This document shows positions 32,058-39,712 of a stretch of DNA of 44,745 bases, piece after piece. Each line of letters starts with the position of its first letter. Position 1 is the stretch's first letter. A program made the translations under genes and the position numbers. The notes under the pieces were generated by a model. It was not told the DNA's origin. It ran no database searches and saw nothing but the letters and a program-made list of their open reading frames with translations. The stretch is from assembly GCF_012933445.1 (NCBI RefSeq), contig NZ_JABBNC010000056.1, forward strand, positions 1 through 44,745. The letters are read 5' to 3'. This DNA comes from Actinoplanes sp. TBRC 11911. Its GTDB lineage: Bacteria > Actinomycetota > Actinomycetes > Mycobacteriales > Micromonosporaceae.

Positions 32058-33152
32058 TCAGTGGCGCAGCGAGCGCGCCAGCACGCCGATGTCGCTCTGG
32101 TCGGTGAACAGGCCGTCGATGCCGGCGTTCAAATACGTGATCTGCTCGTCGATGGCCCGCCCGTACGCGTTCGGGTCCGTGCCGACCTGATAATCGGCCG
32201 GGAGGAACTGGTTCTCCGCGCGGAACGTGTACGGGATCACCTTCAGGTTCGCCGCGTGCGCGTCGTGCACCAGCGAGGTCGCCTTGCCGAGCGTGTTGTC
32301 GGCGTTGCGCGGGATGACCTGGCTCTTGTCGGGGCCGATGCCGTCCGCGTACTTCGACAGCTCCTTGAGGCCCGCCGGCGTCAGGTACTGCGCGTACGTC
32401 TTGCTGTCGTCGAACGGGCTCCCCGAGGCACTCGTCAGGAAGACCAGATTCACCTGTACGCGGTATTTGTCGTTGAGCACCCGCAGGTTCGCCGCCTCGA
32501 AGGACTGGATCCAGACGCGGGCGCCGCGCCGGTTCAGGCCGTTGCGGTCGAGCGTGTGCACCAGCGGCGTCTCGAGTTCGAGGCCGAGGTTGCGGAAGTA
32601 GGTCGGGTGCTTCGTCTCCGGGATGACGCCCAGGTCACGGCCCAGTTCCTTGGACAGCTTCGCCCGCAGGTCCAGCATCTCCTGGAAGGTCGGCACCGCG
32701 AACAGTCCGTTGTAGAGGGTGTTGCGCTGCCGGACGGCGGGCAGGCGCTCCACCGCGCGCAGCGTCTTGAGCTCGGCGAGCGTGAAGTCGTGGGTGAACC
32801 AGCCGGTGGTGGACACGCCGTCGAGCAGCACGGTCTTCTTGCGGTCCGCGAACTCGGGACGGCTCGCCACGTCGGTGGTGCCGCCGATCTCCGGCTCGTG
32901 CCGGCAGACCAGCACGTGATCCTTGGTCGAGACCAGGTCGGGCTCGAGGTAGTCGGCACCCATGCGGGCGGCCAGCTCATATGAGGCGAGGGTGTGCTCG
33001 GGGCGGTAGCCGGAGGCGCCGCGGTGCCCGAACACCTCCGTAGTGGTCCTGGTGCGGTCGTGCGCCACCGCGGGAGCGGCGACGGCGGCGGAGAGAGCGG
33101 GGGCAGCGGCGGCAACGGCGCCCATGCGAAGCACTTGACGTCGGTCGGCCAC
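32058..33152 (-). CDS. Exported glycerophosphodiester phosphodiesterase
   Basis: A 364-residue GDPD-family enzyme, which cleaves glycerophosphodiesters (from phospholipids or teichoic acids) to glycerol-3-phosphate and an alcohol. The metal-binding TIM-barrel motif is clear: VFGHRGASGYRPEHTLASYELAARMGADYLEPDLVSTKDH, with HR, the E-x-D pair and then VCRHEPEIG. The N-terminus (MADRRQVLRMGAVAAAAPALSAAVAAPAVA) looks like a Tat signal (RR) with an AVA cleavage site. The GTG at 33152 has GGAGG 5-9 bases upstream; an upstream GTG at 33164 lacks one. It stands divergent from an unknown gene, the two together bracketed by inverted 127-base repeats. Phosphate scavenging is likely. Confidence 0.93.
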   Translation of the reverse strand: MADRRQVLRMGAVAAAAPALSAAVAAPAVAHDRTRTTTEVFGHRGASGYRPEHTLASYELAARMGADYLEPDLVSTKDHVLVCRHEPEIGGTTDVASRPEFADRKKTVLLDGVSTTGWFTHDFTLAELKTLRAVERLPAVRQRNTLYNGLFAVPTFQEMLDLRAKLSKELGRDLGVIPETKHPTYFRNLGLELETPLVHTLDRNGLNRRGARVWIQSFEAANLRVLNDKYRVQVNLVFLTSASGSPFDDSKTYAQYLTPAGLKELSKYADGIGPDKSQVIPRNADNTLGKATSLVHDAHAANLKVIPYTFRAENQFLPADYQVGTDPNAYGRAIDEQITYLNAGIDGLFTDQSDIGVLARSLRH

Positions 33153-33361
33153 GAGTTCCTCCACGGGACTCGCACCCGGCGGCCCTCGCCGGGGGTCCCG
33201 CCCAGGAGTGGACGGGACGTAACCGACAAAGAGGCGACCCTGTCGTGTCGATCACTGAAACGTCGCCGAAAGTATCCGGTGTTCACCTGACTGCCATTGA
33301 AGCGCTACCCGCGGAGCACTACTTTTGGCCGTCGAGTCCTCACGGTGAGGAGTTACCCGCG

Positions 33362-33766
33362 ATGCAACCAGGTGTCGTCCCCCGCAGCGATCTGACGCAA
33401 CTGCTCGGCCAGCGCCTACTCGAAGGCCATGCCCTGGAGGTATGCCGGGAGTACCGTCTGGTAGCGCGCGCCGGCGCACTCTTCTACGAGAACCGCGACC
33501 TGGGCGTGGAGGTCGCCGTCGACCAGGAGAACCGGGTCGCGTACGTAACCCTGCACTTCCGCGGCGACCAGGGCTTCCGCCCGTACCAGGGCATGCTCCC
33601 CGGCCGCGGCGGCACGATCGCCAAGAAGATGAGCCTGTGGGGCGCGCTGGGCCGCCCGTGGCGCAGCGCCGGCGGCGTGGACGAGTGGGTGTTCCCGGGC
33701 TTCGTGATGCAGGCGCAGTACGAAAGGGACGACGACCACGTCCTGCGCATCAACATCGGCCGATAA
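33362..33766 (+). CDS. Hypothetical protein between inverted repeats
   Basis: A 134-residue soluble protein starting MQPGVVPRSDLTQLLGQRLLEGHALEVCREY. The middle (DLGVEVAVDQENRVAYVTLHFRGDQGFRPYQGMLPGRG) is strand-rich, and the end reads MQAQYERDDDHVLRINIGR. No family is recognised. An upstream GTG (33245) would give 173 residues, but the ATG at 33362 has GAGGAG at 9 bases and is preferred. It is divergent from the GDPD gene; its stop codon touches the second 127-base repeat. Confidence 0.65.
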   Translation: MQPGVVPRSDLTQLLGQRLLEGHALEVCREYRLVARAGALFYENRDLGVEVAVDQENRVAYVTLHFRGDQGFRPYQGMLPGRGGTIAKKMSLWGALGRPWRSAGGVDEWVFPGFVMQAQYERDDDHVLRINIGR

Positions 33767-33892
33767 TGTCGTAGCGGGGTGGGTGGTGCGGACCGTCGCT
33801 CACGCCGAGGGCCGCGGCGGGCCGAGCTGGCCGCTGGCGCGTCCAGAGCGCTCACCCCGCCACGGCGACGTGCGTGAGTGGTCACGCCCAAA
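33766..33892 (-). repeat. 127-base inverted repeat, copy B
   Basis: Reverse complement of copy A (31876-32002), with three mismatches. It begins at the last base of the stop codon of the gene at 33362-33766. Within it, GCGGGGTG (33774-33781) can pair with CACCCCGC (33853-33860), and CTCACGC (33799-33805) with GCGTGAG (33872-33878). Relative to the gene each one follows, both copies have the same orientation. Confidence 0.93.
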
Positions 33893-33903
33893 AGCCAACG
33901 GCG

Positions 33904-34191
33904 TCAGTGCTTGCTGACGATCGTCGGATAGACGTGGGTGAAGCTCAGCGCCTTGCCGAAGCCGGTCGCGACGATGAACGTGATGCCGAGCAGGATGCCG
34001 GCCACCACGACGGCGAACAGCAGGTAGCCGATCGCCCGGCCCAGCGGGCGCACCAGCCCGCCCGGCGCGGCGCCCGACCAGGCCAGCGAGCGGATGCCCA
34101 GGGCGAACAGGATCGGTAACCCGGCGCCCAGGGCGAGGCCGGCCAGCAGCACCCGCCACGCGCCGTCCAGGGCGAATCCGACGTTGTTCAT
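33904..34191 (-). CDS. Small membrane protein paired with PiT transporter
   Basis: A 95-residue protein with two hydrophobic helices (VLLAGLALGAGLPILFALGIRSL; AIGYLLFAVVVAGILLGITFIVATGFGK) and a conserved C-terminus SFTHVYPTIVS. A clear paralogue, with the same N-terminus (MNN-GFAL-GAW) and C-terminus, follows the second PiT gene (35934-36233). Its ATG overlaps the PiT stop (ATGA at 34188-34191), so it is co-translated with the transporter. A role as an accessory or assembly subunit of the phosphate transporter is inference; no named family is recognised. Confidence 0.82.
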   Translation of the reverse strand: MNNVGFALDGAWRVLLAGLALGAGLPILFALGIRSLAWSGAAPGGLVRPLGRAIGYLLFAVVVAGILLGITFIVATGFGKALSFTHVYPTIVSKH

Positions 34192-35435
34192 GGCAGCCGT
34201 ACCTTTTCGGAAGCGACGCTGGCGGGAACAGGATCGGGGGCGTCCGGCTCAGGCACGGCCGCTGCGGACCAGTCCTCGTTGACGTTGTGGTGACCGACCG
34301 GAAGCAAGCGGGACCGCCAATACATCGCGCCCGCCGCGGCCACCAGCAGCACGAACACCGCCAGCGCTCCGGACAGCCCGCCGCCGAGCAGGTCGCCGAT
34401 CCACCACATCGCGGCCCCGACGAGGCCGGCGGCCGGCAGGGTGATCAGCCAGGCGGCGCCCATCCGGCCGGCGACCCGCCAGCGGACGTGCGCGCCGGGG
34501 CGGCCCACCCCGGAGCCGAGGATCGACCCGGTCGCGACATGGGTGGTGGAGAGCGCGAACCCGAGGTGCGAGGACGCCAGGATGACCGCCGCCGACGACG
34601 ACTGCGCGGCCATCCCCTGCGGCGGCGCGATCTCCACCAGGCCCTTGCCGAGGGTGCGGATGATGCGCCAGCCGCCCAGGTACGTGCCGAGCGCGATCGC
34701 GACCGCACAAGCGATCTTCACCCACAGCGGGATGGACGTGACCGACGTCCAGTGCCCGGACGCGATCAGCGCCAGCGTGATCACGCCCATCGTCTTCTGC
34801 GCGTCGTTCGTGCCGTGCGCCAGCGACACCAGCGACGCGCTGCCGATCTGCCCCCACTTGAAGGAACGCTCGGTGAACAGCCCAGCCACGATCTTGAAGA
34901 TGACCCAGGTGCCGACGGCCGCGACGAGCCCGGCGATCACCGGGGACAGGACGGCCGGGAGCAGCACCTTGCCGACGACGCCGTCCAGTTTGGAGCCGTT
35001 GCCGGTCCAGTTCACCCCGGCCCAGCCGAGGCCGGCGACGGTGGCGCCGATCAGACCGCCGAACAGCGCGTGCGACGAGCTGGACGGCAGGCCCAGCAGC
35101 CAGGTGAGCAGGTTCCAGACGATGCCGCCCACCAGCCCGGCCAGCACGATCAGCAGCAGCGCCGAACCACCGTCCGCGGTGAGCGCGGCCTGCGGCGTAC
35201 CGTCCGGATTCTGGATCTTCACGACCGCGTTCGTCACGGTCAGCGCGACCTCGACCGACAGGAAGGCGCCGACCAGGTTCAGCAGCCCGGACAGGGCCAC
35301 CGCGGTACGCGGCTTCAGCGCCTTGGTCGCGATGGTCGTGGCCATCGCGTTCGCGGTGTCGTGGAATCCGTTGGTGAAATCGAACGCCAGAGCGGTCACG
35401 ACAACAAGCACCAAAATGACCGAGCTTTGTGTCAC
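34188..35435 (-). CDS. PiT-family inorganic phosphate transporter (copy 1)
   Basis: A 415-residue integral membrane transporter that takes up phosphate (usually as metal-phosphate with H+). Both halves of the inverted PiT repeat show the signature: DFTNGFHDTANAMATTIAT near residue 20 and AHGTNDAQKTMGVITLAL near residue 215. The C-terminus carries a hydrophilic tail with HHNVNEDW. The GTG at 35435 gives the same N-terminus as copy 2 (TQSSVILVL / TETTVILAL). A GTTCACC heptamer on the minus strand (35475-35481) upstream resembles one unit of a PHO box. Unlike many bacterial PiT operons, no DUF47/PhoU-like gene is present. Confidence 0.94.
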   Translation of the reverse strand: MTQSSVILVLVVVTALAFDFTNGFHDTANAMATTIATKALKPRTAVALSGLLNLVGAFLSVEVALTVTNAVVKIQNPDGTPQAALTADGGSALLLIVLAGLVGGIVWNLLTWLLGLPSSSSHALFGGLIGATVAGLGWAGVNWTGNGSKLDGVVGKVLLPAVLSPVIAGLVAAVGTWVIFKIVAGLFTERSFKWGQIGSASLVSLAHGTNDAQKTMGVITLALIASGHWTSVTSIPLWVKIACAVAIALGTYLGGWRIIRTLGKGLVEIAPPQGMAAQSSSAAVILASSHLGFALSTTHVATGSILGSGVGRPGAHVRWRVAGRMGAAWLITLPAAGLVGAAMWWIGDLLGGGLSGALAVFVLLVAAAGAMYWRSRLLPVGHHNVNEDWSAAAVPEPDAPDPVPASVASEKVRLP

Positions 35436-35560
35436 GCGGTGATCGTCGCTTGCGTTACAAAGCCAGATCCAGAGGGTGAACATCACTGTTTCGATGTTCC
35501 GCGCACGTTAACCTGAAGTTTCCCTAAGTTTGACTCGGCGTAGTCACTTGACGACTCAAC

Positions 35561-35595
35561 GCTAAAGGCCGGGCACACGCGACCCGGCCGTTAGC
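35561..35595 (-). terminator. Terminator after DUF3349
   Basis: GCTAA (35561-35565) with TTAGC (35591-35595) and, inside, GGCCGGG (35567-35573) with CCCGGCC (35583-35589) make an interrupted 12-pair stem with a 9-base loop, just past the DUF3349 stop. It separates the copy 2 PiT operon from the copy 1 operon. Confidence 0.8.
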
Positions 35596-35605
35596 GGGGA
35601 GTTCA

Positions 35606-35929
35606 TCAATCGTTAGGGGGATCGACCAACGGCCAGCCGCCCGCGGCGAGACGCGCCGCGACCCGGACCGTGTCCTCCGGCGCCGCCTCCTGCAGCATCG
35701 ACTGGCTGATCATCGCCTCGATGTCGCCGGAGCTGATCGCCTCGGTGGTCAGCAGCGACTGGTCGGCGAGATCCTGCGCGATCTTGCGGACCTCCTCCTC
35801 GGTCAGCTTGCGCCGCAGCAGTCCGAGCAGGGCGACATAATCCTGTTTCGGTACGCCCGTGGGATAGCCGGCACGCAGCCAGTCCACCGCGCGCATCAGG
35901 AAGTTGGAGCGGTTCTCGCTCACCGGCAT
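35606..35929 (-). CDS. DUF3349 protein
   Basis: A 107-residue protein fitting DUF3349: LRAGYPTGVPKQDYVALLGLLRRKLTEEEVRKIAQDL, a mostly helical domain common in actinobacteria. No enzymatic motif, signal or membrane segment is visible. It lies 4 bases after the small membrane protein gene and so probably belongs to the copy 2 PiT operon. The ATG at 35929 is followed by MPVSENRSNFL. Family function is not established. Confidence 0.85.
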   Translation of the reverse strand: MPVSENRSNFLMRAVDWLRAGYPTGVPKQDYVALLGLLRRKLTEEEVRKIAQDLADQSLLTTEAISSGDIEAMISQSMLQEAAPEDTVRVAARLAAGGWPLVDPPND

Positions 35930-35933
35930 GCCC

Positions 35934-36233
35934 TCACTTGTCCACGATCGTCGGGAAGATGTGCTCGAAGCTGAGCTCCTTGCCGAAGCCGCTGGCCACG
36001 ATGAACGTGATCCCGAGCGCCACGCCCAGCAGCACGACGACGAAGAGTATCCAGGCGACCACGGTACCGACGGGGTGCGCCGGCCGCCCGGTGGCGGACG
36101 AGGCGTCGCCGCCCGCGCCGTAGGCGAGTGACCGGATCCCGAGCGCGAACAGCAACGGCAGGCCGGCGCCGAGGACCAGCCCGGCGAGCAGCACCTTCCA
36201 GGCCCCCTCGAGGGCGAATCCCAGGTTGTTCAT
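35934..36233 (-). CDS. Small membrane protein paired with PiT transporter (copy 2)
   Basis: A 99-residue paralogue of the protein at 33904-34191: MNNLGFALEGAWKVLLAGLVLGAGLPLLFALGIRSL, a variable linker (about residues 38-57), a second helix (VVAWILFVVVLLGVALGITFIVASGFGK) and the end SFEHIFPTIVDK. The start overlaps the PiT stop by ATGA. The linker is the only diverged part, which points to conserved membrane contacts. Likely partner of the PiT transporter (inference). Confidence 0.82.
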   Translation of the reverse strand: MNNLGFALEGAWKVLLAGLVLGAGLPLLFALGIRSLAYGAGGDASSATGRPAHPVGTVVAWILFVVVLLGVALGITFIVASGFGKELSFEHIFPTIVDK

Positions 36234-37456
36234 GACGATGCCCCCGTCCCGGCGGGAACGCGCGGCGCGGCCGGCGTTTCTTCCCACTCGTCGTTCACGT
36301 TGTGGTGGCTGACCGGCGTGCGGCGCGAGCGCAGGTACATGAACGCGGCCAGCGCCAGCAGCACCACGAAGATCACGATGGCGCCGCCGAGGCCGCCGAT
36401 CGCGTCGCCGAGATACCACATGACCGCGCCGACCACGGCCGCCGACGGCAGCGTGATCAGCCAGGCGGCGACCATCCGGCCGGCCACCCGCCAGCGCACC
36501 TGCGCGCCCGGCTTGCCGACGCCGGAGCCGAGGATCGAGCCGGTCGCGACGTGCGTGGTGGACAGCGCGAAACCCAGGTGCGACGAGGCCAGGATGACCG
36601 CCGCCGACGACGACTCGGCCGCCAGGCCCTGCGGCGGTGCGATCTCCACCAGGCCCTTGCCCAGCGTGCGGATGATCCGCCAGCCGCCCAGGTACGTGCC
36701 GAGCGCGATCGCCAGCGCACACGCGATCTTCACCCACAGCGGGATGTTCGTGGTGTCCGTCCACTTTCCGGTGGCGATCAGCGCGAGCGTGATGACGCCC
36801 ATGGTCTTCTGCGCGTCGTTGGTGCCGTGCGCCAGCGAGACCAGCGAGGCGCTGCCGATCTGACCCCAGCGGAAGCCGTTGTCGGTGAAGCGTGCCGCGA
36901 CCCCGACGGTGACCCGGTAGATCAGCCAGGTGCCCACCGCGGCCACCACCCCGGCGATCACCGGGGAGAGCACGGCGGGCAGGATCACCTTGCCGACGAC
37001 ACCGTCGAGCTTGGAGCCGTCGCCGTTCCAGTTCACGCCGGCCCAGCCGAGGCCCGCGATGGTGGCGCCGATCAGGCCGCCGAACAGCGCGTGCGACGAG
37101 CTGGACGGCAGGCCCAGCAGCCAGGTGAGCAGGTTCCAGACGATGCCGCCGACCAGCCCCGCGAGGATGATCAGCAGCAATGCCTCGCCGCCGTCGGCGG
37201 TCAGCGACTCCTTGGGAGCGCCGTTCGAGGTCTGGATCTTGACGACGGCGTTGGTGACGGTGAGCGCGACCTCGACCGACAGGAACGCGCCGATGAGGTT
37301 GAGCGTGCCGGAGAGTGCCACGGCCACCTTTGGCCGTAGCGCGTTCGTGGCGATGGACGTGGCCATCGCGTTCGCGGTGTCGTGGAACCCGTTGGTGAAG
37401 TCGAACCCGAGGGCGGTGATCACCACCAGGGCCAGAATGACCGTTGTCTCTGTCAC
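36230..37456 (-). CDS. PiT-family inorganic phosphate transporter (copy 2)
   Basis: A 408-residue paralogue of copy 1, with the same signatures (DFTNGFHDTANAMATSIAT; AHGTNDAQKTMGVITLAL) and long identical blocks in the membrane regions; it differs mostly in the last 60 residues and in a short insertion near residue 190 (YRVTVGVAARFTDNGF). GTG start at 37456. It heads an operon with the small membrane protein and DUF3349. Tandem duplication of the transporter and its partner is the simplest explanation. No clear PHO box is seen upstream. Confidence 0.94.
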   Translation of the reverse strand: MTETTVILALVVITALGFDFTNGFHDTANAMATSIATNALRPKVAVALSGTLNLIGAFLSVEVALTVTNAVVKIQTSNGAPKESLTADGGEALLLIILAGLVGGIVWNLLTWLLGLPSSSSHALFGGLIGATIAGLGWAGVNWNGDGSKLDGVVGKVILPAVLSPVIAGVVAAVGTWLIYRVTVGVAARFTDNGFRWGQIGSASLVSLAHGTNDAQKTMGVITLALIATGKWTDTTNIPLWVKIACALAIALGTYLGGWRIIRTLGKGLVEIAPPQGLAAESSSAAVILASSHLGFALSTTHVATGSILGSGVGKPGAQVRWRVAGRMVAAWLITLPSAAVVGAVMWYLGDAIGGLGGAIVIFVVLLALAAFMYLRSRRTPVSHHNVNDEWEETPAAPRVPAGTGASS

Positions 37457-37604
37457 ACGGGTCAGCCTCGTGCGGCAAAGGTCAGACCTGAAGACTTCGA
37501 TGGCGACGAATACAAGGTTTCGCTCGCTGTTGGACAGCGGCTCACCGAGCGTTCCGGAAAATGTCAGACCACCCGACGTTTACCCAACCCTAGCGGACGG
37601 GCGC

Positions 37605-37630
37605 GGCCGGGCCCCGCGCGGGGCCCGGCC
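37605..37630 (-). terminator. Terminator after the sugar dehydrogenase gene
   Basis: A perfect 26-base palindrome (GGCCGGGCCCCGC with its complement), 9 bases past the stop of the minus-strand gene at 37640. With no spacer its loop would need to open a few central pairs. Confidence 0.8.
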
Positions 37631-37639
37631 GGCCGTGTC

Positions 37640-39712
37640 TCAGTTGGTGGGTGTCAGGACGACGGTCGCGGTCCCGGTCTGCGGCGGCGTCCCGGTGTCG
37701 GTATAGGACGCCACGAACACTCCGGTGAGGTCGTCGGATCCGGCGTGCCCCGGATCCAGGAACGTGACGATCGACCCGGTGCAGCCGCTCGCCGTGGACA
37801 GCGGGTGGCCGTGCTGGGCGTGCCCGAGGATGTACGTGACGGTGACCCGCGAGCAGTCGACCGGCGCGTCATCGACGACGTTGACCTGGAAGTTGACCGT
37901 GTCGCCGAAGGCGAACGGCTGGTCCTCGGTCGGCGTCACGAAGCTGACCCGCGGCGCGAGCGTCCCGACCGGCAGGATCACCTCGGCCGAGGCGGAACGT
38001 CCGGTGCGGTCGGTGACCTTCAGCACCGGGCGGTAGTTGCCGTTCTGCGTGAAGGTGTACGACGCGTTCGGCTGCCGCGAGTCGACCCGCCCGTCGGCGT
38101 TGAAGTCCCACTCGTACTTCAGCGCGTCGCCGTCCGGGTCGGTCGTCCCGGCGCTGGAGAACGCCACGGTCAGCGGCGCCTGGCCCGAGGTGGGCGTCGC
38201 GGCGGCGTGCGGGATCGGGGTGCGGTTGCCGCGTACGTAGTCGATCCGGGCCAGTTGCGCGTCCGGGTTCTCGGCGAAGAACCCGTCGCCGTACTCCAGC
38301 ACGTAGAGCGCGCCGTCCGGCCCGAACTCCAGGTCCATCGGGTTGTCGAAGACGATCTCCGGGAGCACGTCGTCGATCCGCGTCACCTGGTTGCGGCGGT
38401 CCAGCGTGAACGCCTTGACGTAGTCGCGGGTCCACTCGGCGAACAGCGGCTTCCCGTCGAACTGCGCCGGCCACTTAAATTGTGATTTAAGGTTTTTGTC
38501 GTATTTGTACGACGGGCCACCCATCGGCCCGATCCCGCCGGTGCCCAGCTCCGGGAACTCGGCGGACGCGCCGTACGAGTAGATGACCTCGGCCTTCTCC
38601 ACCGGCGGCAGGTTGCGCAGACCGGTGTTGTGCGGCGACTCGTTCACCGGCGCCTTGCAGTTGAACGGCGCGCCCGACACACCGGTGCCGAAGTCGTAGT
38701 CCACATAGGCCAGATCCGGCGACACGCAGTACGGCCAGCCGTAGTTCGCCGGCTTGTCGATGGCCATCCAGCGGCCCTGCCCGGCCGGGCCGCGCGCCGG
38801 GTTCGCGGCGTTGGCGTCCGGCGAATAGTCGGCCATCAGGACCACGTCGGTCCGCGGGTCGATGGTGAACCGGAACGGGTTGCGCAGACCCATGGCGTAG
38901 ATCTCGGGACGGGTCTTGGGCGTACCCGGCTTGAAGAGGTTGCCCTTGGGAACGGTGTATCCGCCGTTCTTGCCGACCTTGATACGCAGCAGCTTGCCGC
39001 GCAGGTCGTTGGTGTTGGCGGCGGAGCGCTGCGCGTCGAAGACCGGGTTGCGGTTCGCGCGCTCGTCGATCGGCGCGTACCCGTCGGAGAAGAACGGGTT
39101 GGTGTCGTCGCCGGTGGACAGGTACAGGTTGCCCGCCCGGTCGAAGTCGATCTTGCCGCCGACGTGGCAGCACTGGCCGCGGTCGGTCGCCACCTGCATG
39201 ATCTTCTGCTCGGTGCCGAGCTGCAGCGTGTTGCCGGCCAGCTTGTACCGGGACAGCTGCAGGTAGCCCTTGAACGGCGCGAAGTCGGCCGCGGTGCCCT
39301 CGCTGGGCGCGTCACCCTCGTTGAAGCTGGGCGTGGTCGGGTCGTCCGCGGGCGTGTTCAGCGGCGGCGAGTAGTAGACGTACACCCAGTGGTTGTGCGC
39401 GAAGTCCGGGTCGATCGCGATGCCCTGCACGCCCTCCTCGTCGTGCTGGTAGACGGGGATCTTCGCGGCCAGCACGTTGCGCCCGGTGGACGGCTCGTGG
39501 ATGCGCACCTCGCCGGTGCGGGCGGTGTGCAGCACCCGGCGGTCGGGCAGCACCGCGAGCGCGATCGGCTCGCCCGGGAAGTCGTTGAGGGTGACCTTCT
39601 GGAAGTCGGACGACGGTGGCAGGTCCGGCGACGGCGGATGGGAGAATGCCGCGGTGGGCACCGCGAGGACGGCGGCGCCGACGAAAGCGACAAAACCGAG
39701 GCGACGCATCAT
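37640..39712 (-). CDS. Secreted PQQ-type sugar dehydrogenase with PKD domain
   Basis: A 690-residue exported protein. A signal peptide (GFVAFVGAAVLAVPTAAFS) is followed by a beta-propeller related to soluble glucose/sorbosone dehydrogenases (about 30-490), with CCHVGGKIDFDRAGNLYLSTGDD and GLRNPFRFTIDPRTD as typical blade motifs. Then comes a PKD/Ig-like domain (about 500-580, TDPDGDALKYEWDFNADGRVD) and a further beta-domain to the end. Such proteins oxidise sugars or aldoses outside the membrane; PQQ use is assumed from the family. The ATG at 39712 shares a base with the upstream stop (TGATG). About residues 400-413 are coded by an AT-rich island with rare codons (38474-38513). Confidence 0.9.
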   Translation of the reverse strand: MMRRLGFVAFVGAAVLAVPTAAFSHPPSPDLPPSSDFQKVTLNDFPGEPIALAVLPDRRVLHTARTGEVRIHEPSTGRNVLAAKIPVYQHDEEGVQGIAIDPDFAHNHWVYVYYSPPLNTPADDPTTPSFNEGDAPSEGTAADFAPFKGYLQLSRYKLAGNTLQLGTEQKIMQVATDRGQCCHVGGKIDFDRAGNLYLSTGDDTNPFFSDGYAPIDERANRNPVFDAQRSAANTNDLRGKLLRIKVGKNGGYTVPKGNLFKPGTPKTRPEIYAMGLRNPFRFTIDPRTDVVLMADYSPDANAANPARGPAGQGRWMAIDKPANYGWPYCVSPDLAYVDYDFGTGVSGAPFNCKAPVNESPHNTGLRNLPPVEKAEVIYSYGASAEFPELGTGGIGPMGGPSYKYDKNLKSQFKWPAQFDGKPLFAEWTRDYVKAFTLDRRNQVTRIDDVLPEIVFDNPMDLEFGPDGALYVLEYGDGFFAENPDAQLARIDYVRGNRTPIPHAAATPTSGQAPLTVAFSSAGTTDPDGDALKYEWDFNADGRVDSRQPNASYTFTQNGNYRPVLKVTDRTGRSASAEVILPVGTLAPRVSFVTPTEDQPFAFGDTVNFQVNVVDDAPVDCSRVTVTYILGHAQHGHPLSTASGCTGSIVTFLDPGHAGSDDLTGVFVASYTDTGTPPQTGTATVVLTPTN
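38474..38513. other. AT-rich double-hairpin island inside a gene
   Basis: CTTAAAT/ATTTAAG (38474-38480, 38485-38491, loop TGTG) and GTCGTA/TACGAC (38498-38503, 38508-38513, loop TTTG) form two adjacent inverted repeats. Codons here (AAA, CTT, TCA, CAA, TTT) are rare elsewhere in this window. Confidence 0.8.

Noticed and set aside
31876..33892. Composite transposon or insertion sequence
   Set aside because: The 127-base inverted repeats flank a GDPD and an unknown gene, but neither is a transposase, and no target-site duplication was recognised at the outer edges.
34188..37456. PiT copies as a sequence assembly duplication
   Set aside because: The two operons differ clearly in their C-termini, linkers and intergenic parts and are separated by DUF3349, so they are true paralogues.
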